Source of the DNA: Owenia fusiformis
Lineage: Eukaryota; Annelida; Polychaeta; Sabellida; Oweniidae
NCBI GenBank assembly: GCA_903813345.2
Contig: CAIIXF020000001.1
Span: 7,939,098 to 8,003,097, forward strand
DNA: 64,000 nucleotides
Direction: 5' to 3'
Shown here piece by piece: positions 35,189-48,421 of this stretch (positions are counted from its first letter, which is position 1; each line of letters starts with the position of its first letter). The translations under genes and the position numbers were made by a program. The notes under the pieces are model-generated. The model was not told where the DNA came from, did no database searches, and saw only the letters and a program-made list of their open reading frames with translations.

Positions 35189-36335
35189 GTAACAAATTTA
35201 TGTCAGAACACCACTAAAATTTCAACGCTACTTGCATTTTACATAAAGATCAGACTTTAAATCAAAATAATTTAGTATATGCATGTAATGGAGCTTGGCA
35301 TAAACAACTAAAAACAGCATTACCTCCCACATTCTGTCTGTCATGCAGCTGCTTTAACAGAAGTCTGGGTAACCAATTTATGACCATGATCTTTTAGTCT
35401 AATAAATTCCTTAATGGTGTTGTATTGTATGGAAAATACTGGAATGCTCATATAAAAACATACAGGACACATGTTCAATGTAAGAAATGTATCCATGACA
35501 CAATAAATTTTGTAACCAATGATAATAAAGACCGCAATGTATAATATCTATAATACTGGAAAGAAAATCTAATGATTTTCATGGATTCAATAAACTACTT
35601 TAAAATAGATGGCATAATCATTTGGGTATTATTTCATAATGAAGTAATTCATTCCCTCTAAGCCAGCAGTCTTTAATTTTGTAATGATATAAATGAAGCT
35701 GATACATCAAAACGATTTTATCATTATCAAACATTCACAGATGGTGGGTGATGCATCATTTCAAAATATGTATTCCATTTTGTAAACTTTCAGAATTGTA
35801 AATGCAATGGCCAAACGCTTGTATTTTTCACTCAAAATGACTGTCGTTTGTTTAAATGTATCAAATGAGAGGTATGGGAAGCAGAAAAAAGATGTAGCTA
35901 TATTGATATCATAGGAAAATATAATCAAAATATATTCTAAAATTAACACATTCATGTTATGTAGATTTGAAAATAATAGGTCTTAATTCATGAATAAATG
36001 CAAGGAGCTCATGCATCTCGAAATATGTTTGACGTATGTATTTAGTTTTAATATAGGTCTTGCTTTACGTCATTGTAATAATAATGATGTTTGCAATAAT
36101 GTTGTGTCAGTCATGTTATTGTAATTTTCAGAGATGTGGCATATAATCACCTTTCAAATTTCTCCAATCATATGTTAATATGAAACAAAGGAAGTCCAAA
36201 TGTATATGATGACTGTCGATGAGTGTTAGAATATACACGTAAGAAACACATCATTACATGATTCAATTTTGAGTAGGTTGGTACTTAAAATACTATATAC
36301 AGATAACACAATCAAGACCTATCTGGACTCTTTTG
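35189..36335. other. Non-coding stretch
   Basis: No gene or bounded repeat is recognised. Confidence 0.4.
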
Positions 36336-36710
36336 CATATTGAGTTTTACCTCATAAAGCTATAATTCCAAAAGTTCTGAAATCTTCAGAGGACATAAAC
36401 TGCACATCCAGTAACTACTACCACTTACATGTATTTGAAAGTTCTACTTTTTAAATTAACAAAGTGTCAGGTATTTAAAGAAAAGTAGATTTTTTACGTC
36501 TAAATCGGCAATGTCTCAGGAACCAGGCTAAACTTGGGAAATGGCGATGACAGGTCAAATAGGCATAATGAATATGCATAAAATGAGTGTTGATTTGACT
36601 CAATACAAATTCCAGTTTTAAACTGTGCGGCCAATGTTGACGGGCGGATGGACAAACGGAAGGACAGGCAAACGCCTAGTCGATCCCATAGGCTCACTGT
36701 GTGATCTAAA
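36336..36710 (+). mobile_element. Repeat family B, single-unit copy
   Basis: One unit of the 343-bp family B repeat (AATCTTCAGAGGACATAAAC, GAAATGGCGATGACAGGTCA, CAATGTTGACGG) is followed by a GGACGG-rich tract and CGATCCCATAGGCTCACTGT. It shows that family B can exist with one unit, as family A does with variable numbers. Confidence 0.75.
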
Positions 36711-37732
36711 AATACAATTTTATAACCATCAAACTACACTCAATATTGCAAGAAGTATATCTTAACATCTAATATGAGCAAAAACACAGGAGATAGATCA
36801 AAATTGTTTAAAAGTGATCAATTCTAATAATATTTAGTTAGACAATCAGGTTCCAATACTAGAGCTATGATAATACTTGATTGATTTTTTCCAGTCAAAA
36901 TGAAGGCTTTAGAATTAGATTCAGGAGAAAGAAATAGAAAATTAGATAGAAACTCAGTTGAGCATGAAATAAAGCATAACTCTACCATTCTCAATTGAAT
37001 ATGGAAATTTAGTTTTCATTTGATAAAAGCATTGAGAATTTGTCTCTTTTGTTTATCAAAGAATGGATTTCCTCTCTTGCCTAACAGAGTAACATAACAC
37101 AATCACGTTGCACGTAAATACTTTAAGGCATAAGAACTTACAGGAGACATAAGACAGTAATTTGTGCCTGAATTTCTCAACAAACAATCATAAATTGCAG
37201 TGATGCAATTGCCATTACTGATGCAATTAATAATACAATACATTGCTACATAAAATTCTCATTCCATTGCAATGTTAACAAGGATTAATATTTCATAGCT
37301 ACGGTTCTTTTATTAGTGTTTCACAATATCAAATTATTGGGATTGATCCGAATACCAAGACTCCAATAGCCCTTTTAGTGTCAGCTCAAAGATACTTCGA
37401 TAATTCATTTTAGCTTTAGTACTGTCTATATTCTTGGACACTTTTATTTATTACTACAGAAATAATTCTTAATTGGCAATCAAGCATAATATGATGTAAC
37501 TTACTTAAGAAAATATCCAATAAAGGAATCCATAAATTCCATGTATGTACAAGTGCCAATGGTAAAAGTAAAAGGAAGAAAAAGAAAATGTTCAAGAGTA
37601 CACCAGTCATATTTAGTCAACCTAAAAATAAAATGCTTTATCCTTATTCAATCCTGATAAAATTTGATCTCAACATGATCTGGAGGACAATATTTCTTAA
37701 ATGTTTTTGATTTTTTGAAAAACGGTCGGGAA
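36711..37732. other. Non-coding; repeat D fragment at 37545-37625
   Basis: Only a degraded repeat D piece is recognised. Confidence 0.4.
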
Positions 37733-38455
37733 AGGACCATGTGCAGTATGGCAAGTGATTTTAGGCATTTATATCTTTAACCATGAGTATTTTCTGGGCA
37801 TAAATACAGTGGTTTTTATTTTAAAAAATATGTTTTCTTTCAAGTGAAGTACCCATGATGATAAAAATATCAATCGAACAATTCAAAAAATTATGAATAT
37901 GGACCCCATGTCAACATTTTGAAAATATTGAACCTATTTACTCAAAAGAGGATCTTCTTTTTCTGATTTTTATTGCATGAAAAGATAATTCAACAAGGTT
38001 TCTAAAACATCTTCAAAAATAGAATGGTATTAAAAGTCTAGTTTTGAAGATATCAATTTTCGATGACCACAAGTATGCTGAAAACAATGGATGGCATGAG
38101 TTTCCCTATGGGAAAATAACATGGGATATGTGTTTTTTAATTTTAACGCATTTCAATACCCATCCCCTTTTCAGAAATTGTTAATATAGTGTAAAGGAGA
38201 CTTTCGATATGTTTAAATCGAGAAAAACAAGATCCTCTTTTTAGAAAATAAGCCTAACATTTTTTAAAAAGTGCCAAGGTGGGGCCCTAATCCCAAATTT
38301 TTAGAGAGTTGAATTGATATTTTACTATCATGGGGACTTCACTTGAAAGACAACATATTGTTTTAATGAAAACCACTGTATTTATGGCCAGAAAGTACTC
38401 TTGGTGAAAGATATGACTGTCTAAAATCACTTGCCAAACTGCACATGGACCTTTA
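37733..38455. repeat. 723-bp foldback with arms of about 350 bp
   Basis: AAAGGACCATGTGCAGTATG at the left pairs with its near-inverse ending at 38455. GGCAAGTGATTTTAG, ATAAATACAGTGGTTTT, CTTTCAAGTGAAGT and AAAAGAGGATCTT all have partners in inverted order. Mismatches are frequent, so it is older than the 28572 foldback. It is non-coding. Confidence 0.85.
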
Positions 38456-40768
38456 CTTGAAGTGTTAGTAAAAATCGATGCATGCAATTTGAGGTAAAAA
38501 TGGATGCGTTACATTTTATCAAGTTATTGTTTTGATGTTTTGCAAGGACAATATTGTTCAATTAACTTTTTATTCAAATCAGACCTCAATTAGAAGGTCA
38601 AATAAAGGTAAACTTCTCGCTCATCCCCTTCGCTTTCAAAACCTTACACAATTTTGAAAGTTTTAAAAACGTCCATATAGGAAAATTTGAATTGTGATCA
38701 TTACACAATTATGACATCATGAATGCAATTGGTCCATCGAACAAAATGTGAAATTTTAGTGTTGTTCTGATCATTATTTCAAAAGTTATCCCAATTTCAA
38801 CTAACAGTGCAAGGGTAAAGTGTTTTGCCTTACAACGTATTTTGCGATGTCGGGATATATTTAACCTAAAAATATGGTAGATCACAACAAATTTTTCACA
38901 GAAAAATAGTATCACTGAAATGCACATAAAGAATTCTTTTAAATGATATATGAAACACATGGTTAGCTTTTTTGATAAGACAGGGACTAACACTTAAAGG
39001 TGACAATGAAACTGGGGACAATTCAAGAAATATGGGCTAATTTAGCCCGTATTTCTCGAATTGTCCCCAGGTCCGTGCACATCATAATTACAATTACATG
39101 TTGAAGTGAGTGAAAAGACAGAGCCTTAAATGGAAAATTTAGACTAGCACATCATGAAGTAACCAATTCTGAAAAAATATCCATGTTTAAAGAAATGTAA
39201 TTATATGTATGTCTCCCGCATATAATATTAAATTATTTCTAACTCAAGGCCTCTTAAGCAAATTGTATCCCAGCTCAAGATCCCTAAGTGCCAAATACTT
39301 GAAGACTGGTGAGAATTTAGAATAAATGGAAAACCAAGGCATATATTCTGTCAATAGTAACTGTGTATTTAAATCAGGAAAACATATTTGCAACTGAAAG
39401 AAGGAAAGATTGATATTTGGCTATAAACTACATTAGTATTCAAAAAGGGAACAAGTTCCAATAAGATCAATATGAACCTAGAATATTTGTTTGACAAGAG
39501 AAACATAGTCCTTCAAAGTGTATACATTCCATTGGGGACACCATTATTGATAATTCATAAATAGAGTGAGGAAAACCAAAAGCAATCTGGAATCATTATA
39601 TAGGTATATACGTATGTATAGATTTTTCTGGTATTGTATGCATAAGACTAGGCAAGAATTCATTGATAAACTTAACCAATCTATATCAGACTATATGCCA
39701 AGCGTGGGAAAGCAACCATACTGCGGAAGTTTTTCTTCGATTAAAATAGAATTACAAAATCATGAAGACAATGAAAGATGCTGGTGAATAAACGGAAGTG
39801 GTCGAGGACATCAGAAATACTTAAGATTAAAATGTGAAAAATGTTGCTTAGTATAGCAAATATGTAACTTAAAATACATGAAAGAAGAGGATTTACAGCT
39901 TAATAAAACATCTACAATGCTTACCAGAAATGATGTTATAATAGTTCAGATAACACATGTCAAATCAATTTAATAATTTCTAAATCTACACAGTAAAGAT
40001 CAACTTATAAAACACTTAATCATAAAACATTAATATGTCCAAAAAGTTTGGAAAGGGTAAAACTAAGGAGAGAGTGAAAGATAAGATGGAAAAAGAGGTA
40101 AGATGTTATAATATAAATCATCTTAGAGATATCATTTTCAAACAATGATCTTAATGAACCAAAATGTATTGTCTAAACTGCTTCTTTGACATATAGCATT
40201 ACATAATGACAGACAACAAACAAGTGTAATCTAGTGGAAAATATGTATTATATATCATGTGATGGTCTGATACAAGAAGTGCCAGATCAATTAAATATCC
40301 CAAAAGTGGAACCATATCAACACCTGGCTTCCCAATACCAAAATAGCAATAAACAAACGCTAATGTAAAATATATACTTATTAATCACCAGTGATGTCAT
40401 CAATTAATTCAATATATTGCACTTTGTGCTTTTATGATTGCTCAGATTGCTGCTCATATTGTGTCTGTTAATCACCTCAGTGCAAATGTAAAATAATATA
40501 ATATAACAGATACATTGTTCACTTTGCCAATGAAAGCTATAGTAAACTTATAAAAGTGAGCAATGGTATTGTTATCGAATACTTCTATCCACTTTGTACC
40601 TTCTCATATCAAACAAGAATAATGTCTTAATTAAATCCCCTTCAAAGGTATTAGTTATTATGCAAAATACAGGTATGGAAGGTTATTTAAGTAAATTCTT
40701 CAGAAGTAATTCAGTTATTTATTATTGCAATATCCATAGTATTTTAAGAATTGGATAGAGTCTTATCT
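38456..40768. other. Non-coding; relative of the CAGGGTGAG element at 38960-39090
   Basis: GATAAGACAGGGACTAACAC and ATTGTCCCCAGGTCCGTGCA match 34140-34215. The 39566-39787 frame has no recognised homologue. Confidence 0.5.
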
Positions 40769-40769
40769 A

Positions 40770-40966
40770 TCAGCAACTCCACAAAGTGGCAAATCCCAAC
40801 GAACAAAATATGTTTTGATAAATTTGCCTATAAAAATTACCCTATAAAATTTGAATCAAATTCGTCAACTGGTATTGGAGTTATCACCTCGACAGATGGA
40901 CAAACAAACAGACGGACAGATGAATTCGTCATATCTATATCCCCCTCCATGTTTGTTCCGTGAGAT
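40770..40966 (+). mobile_element. Repeat family C, short (about 197 bp) copy
   Basis: The 5' end CAGCAACTCCACAAAGTGGC with AAATCCCAACGAAC is inverted at the 3' end (TTGTTCCGTGAGATA). The middle holds GGTATTGGAGTTATC and a GACGGACAG tract followed by CTATATCCCCCTCC. It is a deletion derivative of the copies at 48422 and 55126. Confidence 0.7.
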
Positions 40967-40969
40967 AAT

Positions 40970-43900
40970 TATAACTGCTATTGTTTTGTTCCTTGGTTTA
41001 ATTGTCTATCTATAGTGTCTATCTTAACTAAATTTGGAGTTTTTGACATCAACAGATCACAATTTGAGCATATATCAGATAGTATGATATGTGTGAACAC
41101 GAGGGTTTTTGGTCCTTTACCAAACAGATTTTTTTTGCCAGGGAATCGAATACCTCATTTTTATGTTGGTAAACTGTACAACTCATTATGCACCTTATCC
41201 ATATTTCATAGTGTTGAAAGTGATGACACTGGTTAAAATCTTCATTGGGATTTAAATGATCATATGATAATAGATACATATACTGATCTTGACTTCTATA
41301 GTGGCTGTACTTTCTTCGGTCATTCATACAGTTAAGAACTGTGAGTCTTCATAAGCAAAATTCATTCACAATTTGTTATCCATTTATTGTTAACCAATGA
41401 TAATCTTACAATTTTTGAGTAAACAGTAGAGCTTGGTTGTTATCTCTAGATTTTTGAAATTATTTGACTAAAATGTCAAAGAGTTAAATAACAAATATAT
41501 AATTGAAGCCTCATTAGGTTTGAGTAAGTGAAACCAGTGAACTGAAACAGAAACATGAGGAGACATGTGAATGGCTCTAAGATATTGCTCAGCTATTACA
41601 AAGTACCGGTACATTGAATAATGGACCAATTCATAAAACATGAAACCTGACACTGAGTAATAATTGATTTCTCTTCAGTCCATGCTATCCAAGCCTAGTA
41701 TAATTTAGCCTAGGCGTCATATTCACAAGCCAAAGACCTTATTCTAATATATAAGTTAATGCTACCCACGTCTAATCAATGATAAAAATACAGGGCAGAC
41801 ATTTATAGTGATACAAAAATGAAGACATTGTTATCCAACAATAGAAGATGTGTCTATGATTTTAGAAGTTCACTTCCACAAAAAACTTCAGAAATCAATA
41901 GCTGAAGTGAATGCAGTCCAATTGCATGCAAGTGAACTACTTCAATAAACTATCTTTCTTATTCCCTTAATCTATTAACAAGACCAGCCAATTGGGATCA
42001 GAACTAGGATGGACTGTGAATCTTGTGAATTGGGCTCCTAGGCCGAATTATCAACTAAACAAACAATTAATGCACTTAAAATTTAACTATGACATCATAT
42101 TGTGGCATGCCATGGTAATATATTAGCATTTCTAATCTGAACAGCAGCTCGTGAAAGTTGTCTTCTTCAAATCAGTTGTACTATAAGATCATAAATTACA
42201 GGTAAACAACTGTGAAATCCCAAGATAAAATATTCATCTTTAGCTTTTATTAACATTTATTATAATCTGTTCCAGAGTACCACTGTCCATGTTACCAGAG
42301 CAACCCATAACACAACTTTAATGTAATGGTGATAGCATAAAATTACCGGAGAAATATAACAATACATATTTCATGTTTTCAGTAATTATTTTGTAGTAAT
42401 GAGTTTATGAATTTTGATACAAAAGAACATCAAATATTACAAGTAAACTTTACATGATTTCTACATTATCAAATGATCTTTATAATATAGGGTTTGGAAT
42501 AGAATTTTGAACAGTATCTACAAATAACACACATTTCTATACATATAAACTAATTGTGGTGATGTTATGGTGTTAAAAACTGGCTTGTCAACCACACATT
42601 TTTCAAAGTGCTCCGAGTTTTGGTAGAATGAGCATCAAAATATTTTAGAATATTATGAAAGGGGTTTTCAATAATTCAATATAGTAACAATTTCACATGA
42701 AACCAAAGCAATGGAATGGGATATTTGCCAAATATCAAGAAATTAGGTAACGTTATATTTATTGGTTCGGTTGTACCAAATCAATACACTTCCATTTCTT
42801 ATTGACATCACAGACTTGAAATAGTATCAAATACAAGCATAATAGAAACCCAATGCAATAATACAGTGTTCAATTGATTTTTCTTGTGGTACAGAATATG
42901 CCATATCTAAAATACTAATTTGGCAGCAGAATCAGCAGATCCATTTGACCAATAGAGACCAAGGAAAATGCTGTGAAATTAAATTTCATTTGACAGAGAA
43001 GATTGATACCCGATAAGATATTTTGGATATAAATGTAATGAACTGATAGTAATTTGATTTCTTACTCAATGTGCAAGTCTATAAGCTATATATGATTCCA
43101 GATCTCTGACTACAAATGCTCCAAGCCCATTCAATTACCATTCTTGCACCATATAAGCAGGGATTCCATATAAAAATTTGCTAACTGATGTCAAGTACCT
43201 AAGGGCAAAAGATTTCAGAAAATGGTTTTACGAATATATTGCAAATAAGTAACTAAGTATAGACTGTTTAAGGTAAAAAATGCACTACCCTGGAATGAGG
43301 TATGAGCTGAAAGTAGGCATGATTAAAAATGAAATAATGAAAATTTTGAATTTTCGTACAACAATATATAATATCAATGAATCAACATGCCTGAAAGTCT
43401 ACAGGTAATCTGGGTATTGGTATATGAATACCAAGCAATTTTCAATAATTCATAATTTACTTAACTGTGTCATCATTATAACATGAGTATTTGTCATTTA
43501 AGAACATTAGCAAAAATGCACTATTCAGTGGGCGCATAATGGTGAGTCAGGTTATTGTATAAATTGTGGTAAAATGCTAAGGAAGCAAAAGTATAAGCCA
43601 GAGCCAGTATGTATATTACCAGTACGTATGCCTATAAATGGATATGGGTATAAGTTTGTTGATTGGTGGATGAATGGATGGGTGGAAAAATAGATGAGTG
43701 GATGATTCCATCAATTTAAGAAACACAGTAGAAAATTGAAAACCACAAGGAAGGTGACATAGAACCTCTTTTAAGAATCATAATAAAATCAATAGATTTC
43801 TTTAACAACTTTCTGCATGTGGTAATACTAGCATAGTAATAAATGTCATATGTTTTGTGGTTGCTGTTTTATTATAAATAGAACTGCTAGTATAACAGAA

Positions 43901-45631
43901 ACCCAGATATAATTAAATAACTTATTACAACCATTATGTCATATCATCATCATTAGAGGTGTAACTATAGATGCATTTCCGTTGTGAATAAAAGATTAGT
44001 GACGTATGTATGGCAGGAAGAAGAAATAAGGTAATACTTAGTGTATCCGTTTGTCGTAGTTAAATTTACTTCAGATGACTGTTTAGTAGTGCTATATGGG
44101 AATAGGTAGTATTTGTAAATGAAAGTTTCATGCAGGAAACTTTCAAAAATATATGCGCCTGAAGAAGAAAGACAATGCGGTCTTGTCTACAGGTTTCAAG
44201 CCAAACCTCTGTCAATATGATTCTAGTTTTAGGTTACTTTTGTTAATTAGCAATACACCAAAATACAATCATTTTTTACAATGTTTAATGCATTACTATT
44301 TTTTATTTTGATGTATCAAATAGTTCTTGAAAGAAAAACTTAATTGCTTTAAGATGAGTGTTCCCCGTGTTATTTCTCCATTGAAAAATCTCATGCTATC
44401 CATTGGTTTCAGTTCATTTTGGATATCCAAATTCAGTATCTTTCAAGTACCTGGAGCAATCAACTTTTCCTTTTAGGAAATCGAACATGTCTCAAAGCAC
44501 ATCCTAATTATGCATTCAACAATATAATAAAATGTTGCATTTCTGGGGAAAATTAGGTCAACATTCTTGAAAAGGTATGTTGATTGGACCATTGCCCCTT
44601 CAATATCAACAAGGTCTGATTAACTAAATTATCATTATATATACTTTTCTTGATGATAATGAATGGATCTAAAAGATACACCCATGTTCATGATCAGAAA
44701 ATATTCATAATTCAAGTTAGAATTGTTTGAAATTGTTTGTGATAACCTACGTGCTCCTTTGATACAGTATTTGTGATTTGCTCTAATTTAATTGTGTATT
44801 ACAAAGCTATACTTCAGAAAGATCTCAATATTAACAAAAAATCCTGTTTCCCGACCCAAGTTTAGAATATATGGAAGACAAGGATTCTGACAGTTAGTTT
44901 TACTTGTTCATAATAACCTTTTGAACGTTAAAGATAAATCTAGTAATAAACATACAATTATGTATACCTGTCCATGCATCATTGATACCTAACCTGGGAC
45001 ACATTCTGTTGAATCAGTAAATGGCAGTAGTAGTTTCATACTGAAATAAAAATGTCATTCTGTGATATGATTTTGTTTAAATTGTGATGTTGATTAAATG
45101 TATAACAACGTTTGGATAAATAATAGTGGGCAATAATCAGTGTCTGGCATCTAAAATATTGATAATTAATTACTAAATAATTGAAATTAAATATAAAGCA
45201 AGATGCTAAACTAGTACAAAAAATTCCCCAAAGAAACCTACAAATGAACTGAACAGTATTAGTAATGCCTGGACAGAGTTTTTTCAGGTTTAAGTGTTAA
45301 CTCTAAACGTCTTACATTTACTAGGAATGAACTTCTCATCCTAACTTGTTTGTTTTCTCCCAGTGTTGTCTTAGGGCTTTCTGATAATTCACTTAGCATG
45401 ACGATTCATTCTGGTCATGATAGAAATCTTGAAATAAGAAAGACAAGATTCAGAGTCATTTAAATGTAATGTGGAACATGTTAAATGCATAGGAAATTGT
45501 GATTTGATAATCAGCTTATCACAAATTATTACAAGAATCAAAAACTAAATTAAACCATTGTTATATGTTTTAATGTAGAAAAGATATATTCAATAATAAT
45601 AATTGATATAAACATACTTTTCTGCTTCCAG
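40970..45631. other. Upstream/intronic sequence of the first Di-Ras gene
   Basis: No exon, RNA gene or bounded repeat is recognised. Since the coding exon at 45632 starts at a 3' splice site, at least part of this must be intron of that gene, with the promoter and 5' UTR exon unlocated. Confidence 0.5.
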
Positions 45632-46261
45632 GTTACAAAAGACCGTTCAATTCGTCTGCGGGTCATGCCAGAGCAGAGCAATGATTACAGGGTTGTTGTC
45701 TTTGGAGCTGGAGGTGTCGGGAAAAGCTCACTTGTGTTACGGTTTGTCCGTGGCACGTTTAAGGAAAGCTACATTCCAACAATTGAAGACACATACAGGC
45801 AAGTGATCAGTTGCAATAAGCAGGTGTGTACGCTGCAGATCACAGACACAACAGGGTCCCATCAATTCCCTGCAATGCAAAGACTCTCCATCTCTAAGGG
45901 GCATGCCTTCATTCTTGTCTACTCAGTCATCTCCAAGCAGTCAATTGCAGAGCTAAGTCCCATATGGCGTGAAATATGTGAAATCAAAGGTGATACATCA
46001 CAAATTCCCATTATGCTTGTTGGTAATAAATCGGATGAGTTATCACGCGAAGTATCAACAGCGTTAGGTATGGAGTTAGCCAAAAAGTGGGGATGTGGGT
46101 TCTTGGAAACCTCTGCTAAAACTAATCATAATGTAAAAGAACTGTTCCAAGAACTGCTACAGATGGAGAAAAGACGGACAATGAGTCTTCAGTTGGAAAC
46201 AAAGAAATCAAAATCCCAAAAAAGGAAAGAGAAGTTAAAGGGTAAATGTTCCCTGATGTAA
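45632..46261 (+). CDS. DIRAS2: Di-Ras GTPase (DIRAS1/2 homologue); CDS 45665-46261, intact
   Basis: The CDS 45665-46261 encodes 198 residues, the family's usual length, starting [10 protein letters not shown] exactly as vertebrate DIRAS1/2. Visible are G1 GAGGVGKS (14-21), switch [11 protein letters not shown] with Thr39, G3 DTTGS (61-65), G4 NKSD (121-124), G5 ETSAK (148-152), a C-terminal Lys/Arg-rich stretch and the CAAX box CSLM (195-198) for prenylation and plasma-membrane attachment. Ser65 stands where Ras has catalytic Gln61, the known Di-Ras feature behind low GTPase activity and a mostly GTP-bound state. The exon starts after TCTGCTTCCAG at 45631, so there is a spliced 5' UTR and a single coding exon, as in vertebrate DIRAS genes. 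Di-Ras proteins act in signalling (in vertebrates mostly neural). The frame is open upstream to the splice site, but homology fixes the ATG. Confidence 0.97.
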   Translation, partial: VTKDRSIRLRVMPEQSNDYRVVVFGAGGVGKSSLVLRFVRGTFKESYIPTIEDTYRQVISCNKQVCTLQITDTTGSHQFPAMQRLSISKGHAFILVYSVISKQSIAELSPIWREICEIKGDTSQIPIMLVGNKSDELSREVSTALGMELAKKWGCGFLETSAKTNHNVKELFQELLQMEKRRTMSLQLETKKSKSQKRKEKLKGKCSLM

Positions 46262-47960
46262 ATTATGAGCTGGGATATTCCACATAAACACATGAAATGT
46301 GAAATAATACTGTAAATATAACTCATGTACATATTGGATATCATTAATTCAAGAGATATGATTGAAAACCAAAGTTGAAAAACAAATATTACAGAAACTT
46401 AAGACAGTAAAAACACATTATTTATGATACTGGACTGTACATAGGATTTAATGGCAACACCAGAACACAGATAGGCTGACTTTATATGTTTCATTTGCTA
46501 GGCTACTCGATTATTGATGGTCCTGGAAACCTGAATGCACATTATCCTAGTTATTTGTTTTTAAATGACTGCTTTATCAAGAGCTTTTTTGTGTTTACAT
46601 ATGCTTTTTCATAATGGCTGTTACTTGACACTTTGTATGACAGATTTTAATATGTTTCTTATTGTGCAAAACAATGAAATAACAAGGCACTAACATGCAA
46701 AATATCACCACCTGCCATTTGTTACAGATGCCACATGCTAACCACCAAACACCGAATACCAAACACCAAACTTCAACCACTGAACATTGAACACTGTCCC
46801 CCAAAAAGTTGGAGACTATAACAATATGTCACCCCTTCTGGTGAAGTAACGACTGTAACTGTAATAGTCCCTCTGGAAACCAAATAATAAGTGATGTCTG
46901 TTAATTGTTAGGTTTGAAACAATATGAAACAAACAGGACATGAAGATGACATGTCGCATTTCAGGCACTTCTTTTTAATTTATTGCAAATGGTAACAAAA
47001 TGTTACTTGTTATTTGTTGTCATGGTAACCGATTTTGGCAGATATGTGTTGGAACTCATAACATGTTTATATATGTTCACAGTAAAAAGTCTAAACAGTA
47101 CTTTTTTGGAAATTGTAAGAATTGTTGCAGACACCAACTGCCGACTGCCGACTGCCAACCGCCAAACACCATCCACAAAAAAGGTTGGAGACTATAGCAA
47201 ATACAAAAAATATAATATGTTACAATTTCTGATGGTGACATTATGAACTGTCCCAAATGTGAATAAACCTTAGCTTTTCACATATTTGATCAAATATCTG
47301 ATATGGGATTTTTGAACTATACTAGTATCAATTCTATTCCCTGTTTATTTCCCAGGAAAAATATGTTATTATAATGAATAGATATGTATTCATTGGATAC
47401 TTAAGTAATGTCATGTTTCAAAATTGTTCAATCTAACTACCTTATCATAACAGTAATCTCAGCTGTATACCTTGAAAGATAACAGATAGATTCATTGATT
47501 GTTTGATTGATAGTTTATCAAAAACAATTTTCACACAAGACTTATTATTTATTTCACACAAGACTTAAATTTATCCAAATGACTGTGGCACATTCATATC
47601 TCAGATTAGATTTTATGACCATGGAATTTGGTGTGCCTTTTAGACTCATGTATTATTTTAAAAAAACCTACACTTATGTTGTAATCGCTCTTTACTTTGC
47701 TAAGGACATCTTCGACTTGTTAACATTTTTGAATTCTGTGTGTATAAAATGTTGATTTTCCAAATCTGAAAATAACTGTACATGTGATTCTTTGAATTAT
47801 ATTTGTAATTGGGGAAACGACAAAAGACATAGCATTTAATTGATTTGATTAATTGTTATTGTAATTACTATTTTCTGATCTGTATTTAATTTGTTATATT
47901 TGAAACACTGATACACCTCTTAAATTAATTCTCTCGGACATCCTATTGTATTGTGCAATC
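46262..47960. other. 3' UTR/intergenic sequence with two CCAAC-rich repeats
   Basis: CACCAAAC/CCGACTGCC-rich stretches ending in AAGTTGGAGACTATA lie at about 46735-46820 and 47130-47200, with the same family inverted at 19265-19365. AATAAA at 47262-47267 is the first canonical polyadenylation signal I see after the gene, but its use is unproven. Confidence 0.5.
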
Positions 47961-48130
47961 ATAGGCATAGCTAGGAAGGCAAGAGAAGGCATTACTGCCT
48001 CACCAAATTTTACAGAAAAATGAATGTATCAATTTTGCCTCACCTATTTAAATTTGCCTTGCCTATTTTAATTTGCCTCACCTATTTAAATTTGTCTCCC
48101 TAAATTTGCCTCACCTATTTTTAGTTCCTA
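47961..48130. repeat. Small element with CTAGCTA-type inverted ends and short tandem repeats
   Basis: GGCATAGCTAGGAA and TTCCTAGCTACACC form imperfect inverted ends around four or five copies of a TTTGCCTCACCTATTTAAA-like unit of about 20 bp. Confidence 0.55.
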
Positions 48131-48421
48131 GCTACACCCGAATGATACAAACATGAATAATACAAATAAAAGATCATCAATAATAGATGATAATTTCATA
48201 AGGCAGTTCTGTAATAAATTTATCTGGAGCTACAAGCTTTATCAATTAGGTAAAACCTATGCTGAATGCTTAAATCCCTAGAGGCCATAGAGGGGGATAT
48301 AAGCAGAGTTTAACTATTTTCAATATGACATATCAATGCCCTACCCATATATATCGTAAAATGGTTGATGTTATAAACATCTCTACAAAAAGGATTTTTC
48401 ACAAAAAGTGATTGGTGTTTC
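48131..48421. other. Non-coding spacer
   Basis: Nothing is recognised. Confidence 0.4.

Noticed and set aside
39566-39787. 73-residue charged protein
   Set aside because: No family resemblance, no promoter or splice evidence.
46735-47200. Coding Pro/Thr-rich exon after the first Di-Ras
   Set aside because: CCAAAC/CCGACTGCC microsatellite-like repeat that also occurs inverted at 19.3 kb.
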